A stretch of DNA of 64,000 bases from Lytechinus variegatus (taxonomy: Eukaryota; Echinodermata; Echinoidea; Temnopleuroida; Toxopneustidae): contig NC_054744.1 in NCBI RefSeq assembly GCF_018143015.1, positions 2,005,059 through 2,069,058 on the forward strand, written 5' to 3'. The position numbers and the translations under genes are program-made. The notes under the pieces were generated by a model. The model worked only from the letters and a program-made list of their open reading frames with translations. It did not search any database and was not told the origin of the DNA. Below, piece after piece: positions 1 through 11,600 of the stretch (its first letter is position 1; every line of letters starts with the position of its first letter).

Positions 1-197
1 TAGCATAAAAAATAGGGCTATAATTATGTATTCAGGAGGTCATATCTTAGGGGCCCCCCATTGACCAATTCCAATCAAATTTTGATTGTGGAGGTATTCC
101 ATCATGCTCTACCCAAATTATTGATATCAATTTATTTTTGCTGACGTTATCACTTGGGTACTCCATGATTTTGAATGTTTATACTATCTTGTGATAC

Positions 198-565
198 CCT
201 AATGAGCCTGGCTCTCCATCCTTCATAGAGTTGACTAAGGAATCCAGACATCTGACGTACAGCTTGTTGTCTCTGGGCTTCGGTCTCGGCCTGAATCAAA
301 TCACCAAGGCCTTCAACTTCAGTCAGGTCAAGCTTACCATTGTAAAATGCTCTAAGATGGGCAAAAATGAACAAAATTTTGTAGATTTTACATCCTCCAA
401 AGTAAGCAAATAGGAATTGTGACCATTTTTGTCAAAATCCATTAAAATTTACTTCATTCATAAGAATCAAGAAAAGAATAACCCCCCAAAAAATCAAACA
501 ATCATAATGATGATTATCAAAATAATGCAGCTGGATATTTCAAATGATAATAATAATGTAATAAC

Positions 566-600
<35 letters not shown>

Positions 601-623
601 TGCTACTGCTACTGCTACTGCTG

Positions 624-698
<75 letters not shown>

Positions 699-2279
699 TC
701 TACCGGTAAATTCTGGGCAGATCAAAATAATAATGACAATAACAACAATAATAATAATGATAATAACAATACTGATGAAAATAATGATAATACTAGTAAC
801 AAAAATAATAATGACAATACTACTACTACTACTAATAATAATTACAATGATAAAAATAATACTAATAATGGCAATGATTATGATTTTCTTTAATATTGAA
901 GGTTAATAATAATGGGAATACATAACAATGACAATCATTATCATTTAATAATCATCATCATTATATTAATAGTAATATAATGGCTTCTATAGGTTTTCTA
1001 CTAGAAAATAGTCAGTAGATCAAACCTCTTTGAAAACTCTCCAGGTTCTGCAAGATAAAATCCATCAAGTTTTCTAAGCGCAGCATAGAGAGCAGCAATT
1101 ACTGCTGGTCCACCATGAACCTGTAGCTCACAGACATCTTCTCCTGTAAAACTATTAGGACCTGAATTAATAAAAAGGGAAAAAAATATATTCATTCAAG
1201 TATCATCATCTACAGGGGCCGCGAAACCATGCAAAAAAACACAATTTTATGGTAATTTTTACGTTTTTGTACACGGTTTCGAAAAAAAGTGGGGCCGAGC
1301 TGAAGCCCCCCCCCAACTTCTGCGGCCCCTGATCTACAGCACACATTTTCAACTAAATTATTCATCACAATAAGATTATATGACTAAAAAGATTTTATTT
1401 ACATTGTAAATATACCACAGATCTTTGGAGTGATGTTCTGCCTTCCTATATCGGTTACCTCTAGGCATTGCAAAAAAAGATGGTAAGATAAAATTGTATC
1501 TATGAAAAGGCCGGTCAAATGCTTTTTGGAAATGAGTTTAAAGAATTGATGATTTATCATGATCCTTTTACTGAGTTTTGAATTCATTATATATACTATA
1601 GTATATATCCAAATATAGTCCGACAAGAGTGTAAATTAGAGTAAATTCTAAACGTCATATTTTGGCAACAAAATTCAATATGACTAATAGCCGCTAAAAA
1701 AAAAGAGACAAGAATATGATCAGTTACAGTTAAAACCAATTCTATATACCAGTCCGGTATAAAAAAAATAGGCAACAATATACAAAAAAAGTGCATACCA
1801 GTAAACCACATTATCAACCCATGATCAATTAATTCATTTGTTGTGGGATCATGAATGGGAGATAAAACTACTTGTCTGACTCCAACAGCTCTCTTTCTAG
1901 GAATCATTCTCTCAAGAACCATATTTGCTTGAGGACCAGAAACTCTCACAATTGCAACTCCACATTTTCCATGTCCACTAGCTAAAGCAAAAATTGTTCT
2001 TTGATTTTCAAGACATGAAGAAAAAGAAGACGCGTATTTATCATCTTGGAAGTTGTCAGCACTTATATTTTTCAGTTTGTGTATAATATGCTGCCTGGAT
2101 GCCGTGTAAGTCCGTTTGATATAAGTATAACAGCAAAGTCTGTGATGATGAGATCGAGACACAGCGATGCCGTTGGATATGGACTTCCACCAAGGAGCGA
2201 ATAGCCCTACCTCGTTAAAACGAAGCCGACGGAGTGGGCGAAGAAGGGCTACAGCGATTCGATCAATATAATGCGGCAT
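198..2279 (-). CDS. GTPBP3: GTPBP3 (mitochondrial tRNA modification GTPase, MnmE family), exons 1-3, 3' part beyond the left edge
   Basis: Coding exons on the minus strand are 2279-1799, 1161-1026 and 351-198. All have GT/AG borders and compatible phases (481, 136 and 154 nt, 257 codons). The start ATG at 2277-2279 opens an arginine-rich, acid-poor N-terminus typical of a mitochondrial presequence. From about residue 95 the protein follows the MnmE/TrmE N-terminal (folate-binding) domain: [20 protein letters not shown], then the diagnostic [13 protein letters not shown], then [17 protein letters not shown] and the start of the helical domain ([17 protein letters not shown]). Family knowledge: with MTO1 it installs taurinomethyl or carboxymethylaminomethyl groups at wobble U34 of mitochondrial tRNAs. 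The GTPase domain is not in the window. The gene is divergent from ANKLE1, with ATGs about 375 bp apart. Family identity is very secure; exon 3 could be extended by an alternative donor. Confidence 0.95.
352..1025. repeat. GTPBP3 intron 2 with (CTA)n trinucleotide microsatellite and AAT/AAC-rich tail
   Basis: A nearly pure ACT/CTA/GCT array occupies about 565-696, followed by AAT/AAC/GAT-rich simple sequence to about 960. The array produces an apparent poly-leucine reading frame that is not a gene. The microsatellite lies within the GTPBP3 intron between exons 2 and 3. Confidence 0.9.
1162..1798. other. GTPBP3 intron 1
   Basis: This is the intron between the first two GTPBP3 exons (minus-strand donor GTATGC at 1798-1793, acceptor TTCAG at 1166-1162). 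The patch at about 1213-1335 (GGGGCCGCGAAACC ... CTGCGGCCCCTG) has inverted GGGGCCGC ends and a C-run, and looks like a small repeat insertion. Nothing else is recognised. Confidence 0.6.
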
Positions 2280-2655
2280 TTTGATCTACACTATATACGC
2301 TGATTCGGTGATGATAACAAGCTCTCATGATAATGGATACCAAATAAAATAGCGCTGATACATTTCCTCTGGCACTTGTAATCAATGGCAAGAAAATTCA
2401 TTCATCCGGCTTTGTTTCTGAAGTAACTTAATTCGTTTATTGACAGAGTTGCAGACCACACACAGCGTGCTTGGCGCATTAAAAATGACAAAGAGCGTTA
2501 TTGGAGAGATTGGTATACGTATCTACGCGGCGCTGATCTAATTTGCTACGCAGCTCCATGTCAATATGTCTCCTCTTTTTGATAAGGTCTTTGTAGATAA
2601 GATCCCCGGGAATCTCAAAATGACAGCCAGTTATTTATATCGGTAATGGATTCAG
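2280..2655. promoter_or_regulatory. Candidate bidirectional promoter between GTPBP3 and ANKLE1
   Basis: Only about 376 bp separate the GTPBP3 start codon (minus) from the ANKLE1 start codon (plus), so both 5' UTRs and core promoters must lie here or overlap the first exons. No convincing TATA box is seen. The assignment rests on head-to-head geometry, not on recognised factor sites. Confidence 0.6.
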
Positions 2656-5600
2656 ATGATACGGGCAATGGCTGCCTCAAAACTCAAGAAATCAAGTCGA
2701 TTGGTGCAAGCTATTAACGATGAGCACCTCAGGTTCGTTGGCAAACTCTTAAAAATTGATTTACAGTACTTAGTCGTGCTATCCAAGACCAAAAAAGAAG
2801 AGCCTAACAAGTTACAACACGCGCGAGCTCATGCTCCATTACCGAGTGCGAGTGGGTCGGATCGGAGCCGGAGGCGATCCCTCGCCCGTCGCATCGGGCA
2901 CGAGAATACTGTGCCTGTGGCTGTGACTGTTGAGACGTAGGCCTACGCACTTTAAGTATTTTAGTATTAGTATGTGTTAGAGGTGTTTAAATTGGTGATT
3001 TAGAGCCAAGATGAAGTTCCTCACACATATAAATAATTTGCTGCCGATTTCATAACATCGCATGCAGGTGCGATATGCACGAGGTACTACCGCCCGGGTC
3101 TTGTCCGAGCTTGGACCCTCGCACATGCAGTGTTTTTAAATTGGCAGCGAATTATATGTATGAGGAACTTCATGTTGGCTCTAAATCACCAATTTTGAGA
3201 CTGATTGAAGCATGGAAAAGAAGTGAAACGTTGTGTAAAGTAAGAATATTATTACTTTTAATTGTTTTTAAACATCATGATGTTGCATGAATTCCCCCCC
3301 CCCATAAAAACCCACCTTGTCACTCGGAATATGAGATCGAGTTCATGGTCTTGAAGTTTGGGTAGGTGTAGTGGTAATGAAGTGGAGTGGAGCCTGCACG
3401 AACTTCGCTCGAGCTAGGTAAGGAGGAGATAATGTGAAACGTAAAAATAAAGGGGAAAATCTGAAAATTTGTGTACCAAACAAATGGAGAGTTGTCCACA
3501 AATCAGCCATTTTGAAGCATGTTTGCCAATTTGAGGATCCCCATAGAAATTATAACAAGACTTTTTAAAGGTCCATAACTTGCTTATTTCATAACTGATT
3601 TTGATGAAACTTTTTAAAATTGTTCCTGTCATTTTTCTATTTCCAATAAGATTGCTTCTCTTCTTGGGCAGGGTGCTACATAACTTTTTAGAAGTACTTG
3701 TCCATTCGTGCAAGTGAATTTCTAAATAGTTGGAAAATACTTGCCCAAAATACATTTCACTTGCCCTTAAAAATCCTTCAAAATAATGTTTTACCGCTTC
3801 AAAAGAAAGTACTACGGTGTTACATGTCTATACCATTGCCCCCTCTCTTTCAACGTGAACTATTGTGCTTTGTAATATTTTTTTTTCAAAGTTATGTGAC
3901 CTTCTATGACTGAAATTGGTGTTAATATGCCATTTGATTAATTTTCTCTCATATATTTTCATGTGCTTTTGTATATGACCGTGACACAAAATAAAAAGGG
4001 GAATCACAGAAAATAAATAAAGAAAGAAGGAAAGAAAGATAAAGGGAAGGTGAACAAATGGGTGAAGGAAAGAATGAAGGAGAGAAAGAAAAAAGGAAAG
4101 AAAAGAGATGAATGGAGAAGAAAGAAAGAATAAAGGAAAGAAAAAAAAGGTTTCCTTCTTTGAAATAAAGATAAAGGGAAAGAAAAGAACAGGAAAGGAA
4201 GCGAGAATGAATTATGGATGAAAGAAAGAATGGAAAGAAATTAAAAAGGGGGAAAAGAATGTAAGAAAAAGGGAAGAAAGAGAATGAAGAACAAAATTTT
4301 CTTTATTTTTTTGAGAGAAAAGAAAAAGAAAGGGGAAAACAGGAAGGAAGGAGATAGCAAAAAAGGAAAGAAAGAATGAGGAAATAGAGAAGGAAAGAAG
4401 AAAATAAAGAATTTAAGAAAGGATGAAACGTTAGTGGAAGGAAAGAATGAAGTGAAGGGTGAATAAAAAAAAAGAAAATAATGGAAGAAGGAAGGAAAGA
4501 AAGCACGAAAAGAAAAAGGAGAGAAAGGGAGAAGGAAGCAAAGAAAAATTAGAGGAAAGAAAAAATGAAGAAATTAAAAAAAAAAAGAAAAGTACATGTA
4601 AAAAATGAAGAAAAGAAAGAAAAATGATCAGAGAGAGAGAAAAAAAGATCAGGAAAGAAAGCTAGGAAAGATTGAACAGAAAGATAGATGGAACAAAAAA
4701 AAGGCAAGGGGGAAAGATAGAAAAAAGGATGAAGAAAGGATAGGAAAGAAAGGAAGGAAGGAAGTAAATAAGGAAGAAAGAAAGAAAAAAGAAAGGAAGG
4801 TAGCAAGTAAGGATGAAGAAAGGAAGGAAGGAAGGAAGGAAAAGAAAGAAAGAGGAAGAAAGCTCAAATTTGAAACAAAACAAAAATGCAATCATCAAAC
4901 AAAAATCTTGCTGATATTTGTTTAAAATATATTTTGAAAATTGTTGGAAAAATAAACATTTTAGAAATGAATAAAATTTCACAGAGAAACATTGACAAAC
5001 TTTAAATCAAATGAACCATCGCGGCATCGTGGACTTGCACGCATCTTTCTTCCCCCTACACCGATCACAGCAACACTCAAAACAACGGCTGAAACTAGTT
5101 ATGAAAACTCAATAACTTGCTCCTCCGATCACATCACCAAATCAGTAATATGAGAATCAATTTAAGTATAAAAAAATTTCCTCCGATTTTGTGATTATTT
5201 TGTTGGAAAACTATTTTTCATGTGAGCTTGTTCACTTTGATTCAGAGTGATCGGGGATAGTACGGGTGTGCACAGCAGCATGGAGATCCTTTATGCCTGC
5301 CACACAAGCTGGAGGCTGGGCGCACCAGCCACATGTGCATGGTGTGTGTGTTTTTGTGTGTAGATCACAAAAAATGTCGCAAACTGGCTTGCAATTTGAA
5401 TTGAGGGTATTTTTGCGTGTGAAGCATGGGGAAACTTTGTAAAATATAATTTCACAATGAGAATTTTGCTTGCCCGATTCGGGCAAGTATTTTTTGTCTT
5501 TACTTCAAAACACTTGCACGACTCTAACTTTTACTTGCCCCGGGCAATCGGGCAAGTGCTTAGGTTTCCTTTAACCTCGGTCTCGCACAAGTGTGAGTGG

Positions 5601-8600
5601 CTGTGTACAGGCTGGTTCTGAGCTGGCAATTACAATTCTATTGAATATGTACAGTATAGAAGGATATCGCAGACAAGGTCAAGTCAACTTTTTTCAACTT
5701 TGCCATAATAATCAACACTTTGATTGTGGGTATCAACGGAAAGACAAGACAAGATGTGTGTACTGGTGCATGATCTTCTGATTGATTGTAAATCTATTTC
5801 TAGGGCTCGTAAATTATTCATATGTCTTGCAATTACCTGCAAAGTTTCTTGCAACATGGAATGTGATGTATCTCTGTTAGCGTGATATGCCAACCCTGGT
5901 ATTTTGCTGACTGAACAATACGGATACAGAAATCAATTGTAGAATTGCAATGCAATAGACATTTGCAATGAGTGCTATCATTTTCTTACAGCAGTTTAAC
6001 TTTAGAGATGAATTCAGATTTTCGTGATTGCAGTAATTGGTTTTTTAACTTTTTAATGTATTATTTTCTACAAATTTGCAGCCGGGCAGCAACGTTGCTA
6101 AAAGAAGGAGCATGTCCAAATCTGCTTCTTCCAGCCGAGGGTGTGACTCCTTTTCATCTTGCAGTTGGCTGTGATTCTCGTCATGCTCTAGAGCTTACCA
6201 CTCTCTTCCTCCAACACAATGCAGACCCTAATGTCAGGTGAGTCTGGCAATAATGTTGAATGACATTAAAGCATGGACTGTCCATTATTTCCTCAGTGGG
6301 CTATTCAAATCTTGTATCTCAAAATGTAACAATTTTGAGGACGGCTCAGAAAAAGCTTAGTTTATGGTAATACTATAAACTTCTTTGTCTGAAAGAGGTT
6401 TCCTGATTCCTGCAGAGAACTCTTTCTAGACAAAAGAAGGTGTCTGTTTCTGACATTACTGTAAAAATGTAGCTTTCTTTGCGCTGTCCACAAATGATTT
6501 TTACAACCTACTGCTGATTATATGTTGTGCATTATGAAGAGGTGTACAAAGTAATTGTATGTAAAGGGGGAGTTCCAAAATGTTGATTTTCCCATTTCTA
6601 CCTCATTTGTAAGTTGGTCACTCACAACTTTGAATATAATGTAGAATCAAAACACCAAGACCACACACCAGCTCAATGCTAAGGCTATCAAGCCACCAGG
6701 AGGCAAGAGATGATCAGTCTTTTAGCAGGATATTAGCAAGTTCAAATATTCTATAATTATATTCAAAGGTACATATAGCTTTGTATACATTATCTTTATA
6801 AATTGATAAACAATATGTAACTGCCAGGATGATAAAAAATCCTCATCGATCTAGAAATTCAACAATTTTTAGAACAGCTCTTTAAAAGACTCCATTTTAT
6901 AGGTAGGACAAAAGTAGTTAAGCCTTCTTTTGCCTATAGAAAGAATTCTCTACAGGAGTTTCAGACAATATGAGTTTGCCACCATTTACATTTCCTGATA
7001 TGACCTCATATTTCAAAATTTTGAAGCACAATATTTTGATAACCGACAACAGAAAGGTTGTGTTAAGTCCATTTTGTACCTTGAAATTCAAATGGTCTCT
7101 TGTTGAACCTTTCATTTCACAATAGATCGACAGAGGGGCTCACACCTGTCCATGTAGCTGCTTCATGGGGAAGGTTTCAAGCCCTGGAACTCCTCCTGTG
7201 GAACGGGGGTGACCCATCAATAGAAGATGAGGAGGGTAATACGGCCAAGAACATGGCTGAGAGTAGTAACCACTGGGATTGCATCAATCTTCTGGATATG
7301 TGGATGGATGGTCAATGTAGCGACCCAGAAGAAGACAATGTGGATGATGTCAGGAGTATTCCACTTGCTTCTCGGGAACAAAGCAATCATGGTAAAAATT
7401 TGGCTTTATAATCATTACCATCATCTTAAATCATCATAATCCTCATCACCGCCATCGTTGTAATCATCACCTTTGTCATCATCATCACCATCTTCATCAC
7501 CATAATCATCATCAACATCATTAATGATTCGTATCACTATCATCATCATCCAGAGTGTTGGCTCAGTTGGTAGAGTGTCAATCTTACAACCGGGAGGTCT
7601 GGAGTTCAAACCCCGGCCGCGTCAGACCCAAAGACTTAAAAAATGGGAGTTGCTGCTACCATGTTTGGCATTCAACAATTAAAGGGATAGAGCCTCATCG
7701 ATCTGGCCCTGCACAGCAGCTGCCGTGCCTTCGATCAATAGGGCAAAGGAAATTTTCAGAGTATTTAATTTCATGTCTATTTCGAACAATAAAATAAATA
7801 TGCATTTGGATCATCATCATCATAATTATCTTCATCATGAAACAATAAATTTACAATAAAAATCATGCTCCCAACAATGAAATACCCGGTACCTTATCTC
7901 TATTGCAAATATACAATGTATGTAACAGTATTTCAGCGAGATGGCCTCTGGCTACCCTACATGTCGCCTGCCCACATTGCAAAATCTTGGTTTGGGGGTG
8001 AAAGGTCATTTACCTTGGCATTATCTTTCTTTCATATTTGCATTGCATTTTGTTGTTCTTTATTTTCTTCCGTATAGATATCTGTGGTTCTCCAAGTTAT
8101 CTGTCCGATCATGAGATGCTGAGTAACCCATCACCTGACAAAGATGGCCACCTTTACAATTATAATGCTGGTTACAGCTGGAGTCCGGGCTCTGCAACCA
8201 GCCCAACTTTGAGTTCCACAGATAATGAGTCCCTTTCTCAAGGTTTAGAAGAGGAGGAAGAAGATGACACTGACCATGATCTAGATGACTATGAGATATC
8301 ATTCCCAAAGCACCATCCAACAACTCACACATCATGTTACGATCGTCCAGAGAGCGTGCAGTCATCATATGGAGATACTTCCTTAAATCGTGCATTGCTC
8401 TCCATGAACCTTGACAACTACAGTCTGTCATCAAGCTCATCCAACAGGTCTTCATCATCGTCTGTAGTATCTCCATCTTTGCGTCAGACCAGTCCAAGTC
8501 AGAGTGAGGTACATTCTGAAGGAGAGGGCGCCCTATCAGCCGATGAACACACATTGACTGGCTTTGGATTAGATGTGACCTCTCCAGATCACACTGTTAT

Positions 8601-11600
8601 TTTCACAAAGGCTACTGATAAAGACAGGAGGAGGACAGTGTTCTGTCCTCTTAAATATCCAAGTATAGATTTTGAAGAGCAGGGGGCCTTGTGTTCACCA
8701 GAGTCTGCAGTGATCAGCAGTGTGAGCGAAAAAGGACAAGAAGATGCATCTATTTCTTCATATTATACAGCTGAAATTGAAGTAAACGAAAGGAAGCAAT
8801 CACTTTCTGAGGCTTGTGAGGCATCTCCATTATCTTCTCCAACATCCAGTAGTGCTCTCTCCTCTCCAAGCTCCAGCGTGTCTTCAAGATCCGTGTACTA
8901 TAACAGAAGATCAGGCACTTCTCTGATTGAAGAACACTTCCTTCCTGCCTCTGGAAGCGAGCCATCTCTGCTCAACTTTAGCTTCGCTCCTGCAGACGAC
9001 ACCATTATCTACGATTGGGCTTCTTTCAAATCAGACTCTGTTGAGGATGACGTGCCTCAAAGGTTGGAGATTCCGCCAGAACTTGCCAAGCTGACAAACA
9101 CTGAACTGAAGGCTAAACTTCATGATCATGGTGAGGATGTTGGACCAGTTACTGCGACTACAAGATCAGTATACCTCAATTTCCTTGTAAGGTTAATGCA
9201 GGATGGTGGTTGCACAACCAAGAGATTGAAACAGAAGCAAGATATGGCCAATAATAGTAAGTTTACAAGTAGATGTTTGACAAGAACCAAGGTTGATTAT
9301 GCATTAGTCACTTCTTACAAGGGAACAATAGAATGTTCATGCCACTGGCTGCTTTTACCTGATATTGTTTGTGGGATTTATTAATCTTGGGTTTAAACAA
9401 CCATCATTTATCTTGAACCAAAACTTTTTGTTATGTATTGATTTCAGTGTCAGGGTCTGCCGGTTTACTATAATATTTTGTTTCTATGCAACTAACTTTT
9501 TTACTGGTAATTGTAACTGGAATTATTAAGTAGAATTGATTTGAACATATGATGCTCTCCAGGCACATTTTGAAAAATGAATTATAAAGAAGTATCAGGA
9601 AGTTTTGATTATATTGGTCATCAATGAAAGTTGGATCTATTTATATCAGGAATGAGATAAGGATATTTTTAATTTTTGCTTTAGATTTTCAGTATGAACT
9701 GGCTGAGGTACTGAGTGAAAGCAAACCCTTACCAGAGAGTCATGACCTTGAAAAGCAGATGGTGGAACAGTTTCAAGAACCTGATCCAAAGAGAAAATGG
9801 AGAGAGGGCAAATTGAAGTCATCCTTTAATTACCTTCTTCTAGACCCACGTGTAACCAGGGACCTTCCTAGTCGGTGAGTTCTTTCATCACTTGTTTGAC
9901 AGTGTTCAGTTCAGACTGCTATTTCAATTGTGGCCAATTCTTTCATTTTGATGCTAGCCATTAGCACACCCAGGACAGATAAGTTCATTGTTCATGCATG
10001 AACCAAAAAAGAACATAAATGATAGAGAACAATTGAGGGCACAATATAGAAATATTGTTGTAAGTTAGAGCAAAGTCAGATTGGAAATTGGGAATGGAGT
10101 TAAAGAAAAATGCCAGTAGTTGCAATAAACGCTGATTTCATGAGAAAGTCTGTAAAACCAGGCTTAATTGTCAGTATATCATCGAGGATCTAGGTCTGGT
10201 ACAGTTACATAAACTGAACTTTGTGAAATCTTGAAATCTATGCTGAAAAATGTTCACTCTGAAGATCACCAACACATAAGCACACGTGGGACAGTGTATT
10301 ATTATTATTGCTTTGAATGTCGGCCGACGATTGACCCTAATCCTGTGCTTATTTCCTGATTTCTTAGCAATTACACAATTTCTTCCAGAATCCTTTGGCA
10401 CATACGTATTGTTTATACAAACAGACACTTTGGTGGTCATTTCATTGGATTCTGTACGAACTCATTTTGATATTGTTATTACAACTGGCATTTACCTTTA
10501 AGCTTCAGAAGTTGAAAATTTGATGGCAAATTGAAATTTGTGGTTTTATTGATAGGGCCTAGTCAAAAAAATTAAATACTCTTTTATGGCTGCTTAAAAC
10601 ATTAATACCATTTTGAATTTTTGTCTTTGAACTATCTAAAAAATACAAAGAGCTAATATATCCCCAGTGCATTGGAAAATTGCATTTTATATCACACGTG
10701 AGATCAAGAGTTTGTCCTGGAAAGTATATTAAAGAGGTATGAATTTTTGTTTTTCAGGTATCCCAAACTCACACAGCTGGAGACATTCAGGACCTTTGTA
10801 TCAGCCATATTCTATGTGGGCAAGGGTAAAAGGTCACGACCTTATGCACACTTTGAAGAAGCTCTTGATCATCTCAAGAAGAAAATGACTAAAAAGGTAA
10901 ATTCACATCTTTAGATATCTATGATTTAAAGTAATATTGATGGAATGTGATTGGTTGACATCATGCATGTACATTTTAGCTGTGCATTAAAAACTTTAAA
11001 AAAAAACAACCCATATTGAGTGACATATATGGTAACTTTGTTTCAGGCATATGAATTCAAGCATTAAAATTGATAAATCCTGCTCTGTAATCTTATTTCT
11101 CTGTGTGGTCCTGACTAGGTTTATTGAAGATTTCAAAAGGAAAGTTTACTTCTTAAATTGGTTGATTTTCATTTTCTTTGGTAACACTTAGTTTTTTAAT
11201 GGATTTCTTTATTTTTTACTGGTCCATCTTTCTCTCCGAAAACTCACCAGCAAGCACCGTCTCAGAAAATAAAATGTTATGACTCAGGCCTATATAATAA
11301 GCAATGCTTTTTCAAAATGATCACTTTGACCCCTAAACTAAACTGGCCATCGGGAAACTAAAAAAAAAAATCATAGTTGTCAATTTTTGCTGTAACAACC
11401 AAAGAAAAAGTTTAAAGGTTAAGGTTGATAAAGTGGCAAGTCATGGAAAAATTTAGTCGTTATGAACTTTGCAACAGGCTTGACTTGTACATCAAATGGA
11501 AGCCATTTGCAGTGGCGTGATAAACAAATCGGACAGTACAAATTCAACCAAACTCTACATTGTCTTTTCAAAGTGTTAATAACCCTATTAGTCCTAGACT

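Larger units (their letters stand above)
2733..6081. other. ANKLE1 intron 1
   Basis: This is the largest ANKLE1 intron (3.35 kb). It contains a foldback element (2989-3196), an 850-bp homopurine tract (4015-4862) and fragments rich in CTTGCCC/GGGCAAG motifs at about 3690-3770 and 5460-5560. No conserved coding sequence is seen; the small reading frames here are not supported as genes. Confidence 0.7.

Noticed and set aside
429..893. 154-codon open frame with a long leucine run
   Set aside because: It is the translation of a CTA trinucleotide microsatellite plus AAT/AAC repeats inside a GTPBP3 intron.
4303..4982. Several overlapping Lys/Glu- or Phe/Leu/Ser-rich open frames
   Set aside because: They come from the homopurine tract, occur on both strands in several frames, and show no domain.
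7555..7640. tRNA-like sequence in ANKLE1 intron 3
   Set aside because: The same head-body-tail is present at 42.8 kb; it belongs to SINE family B.
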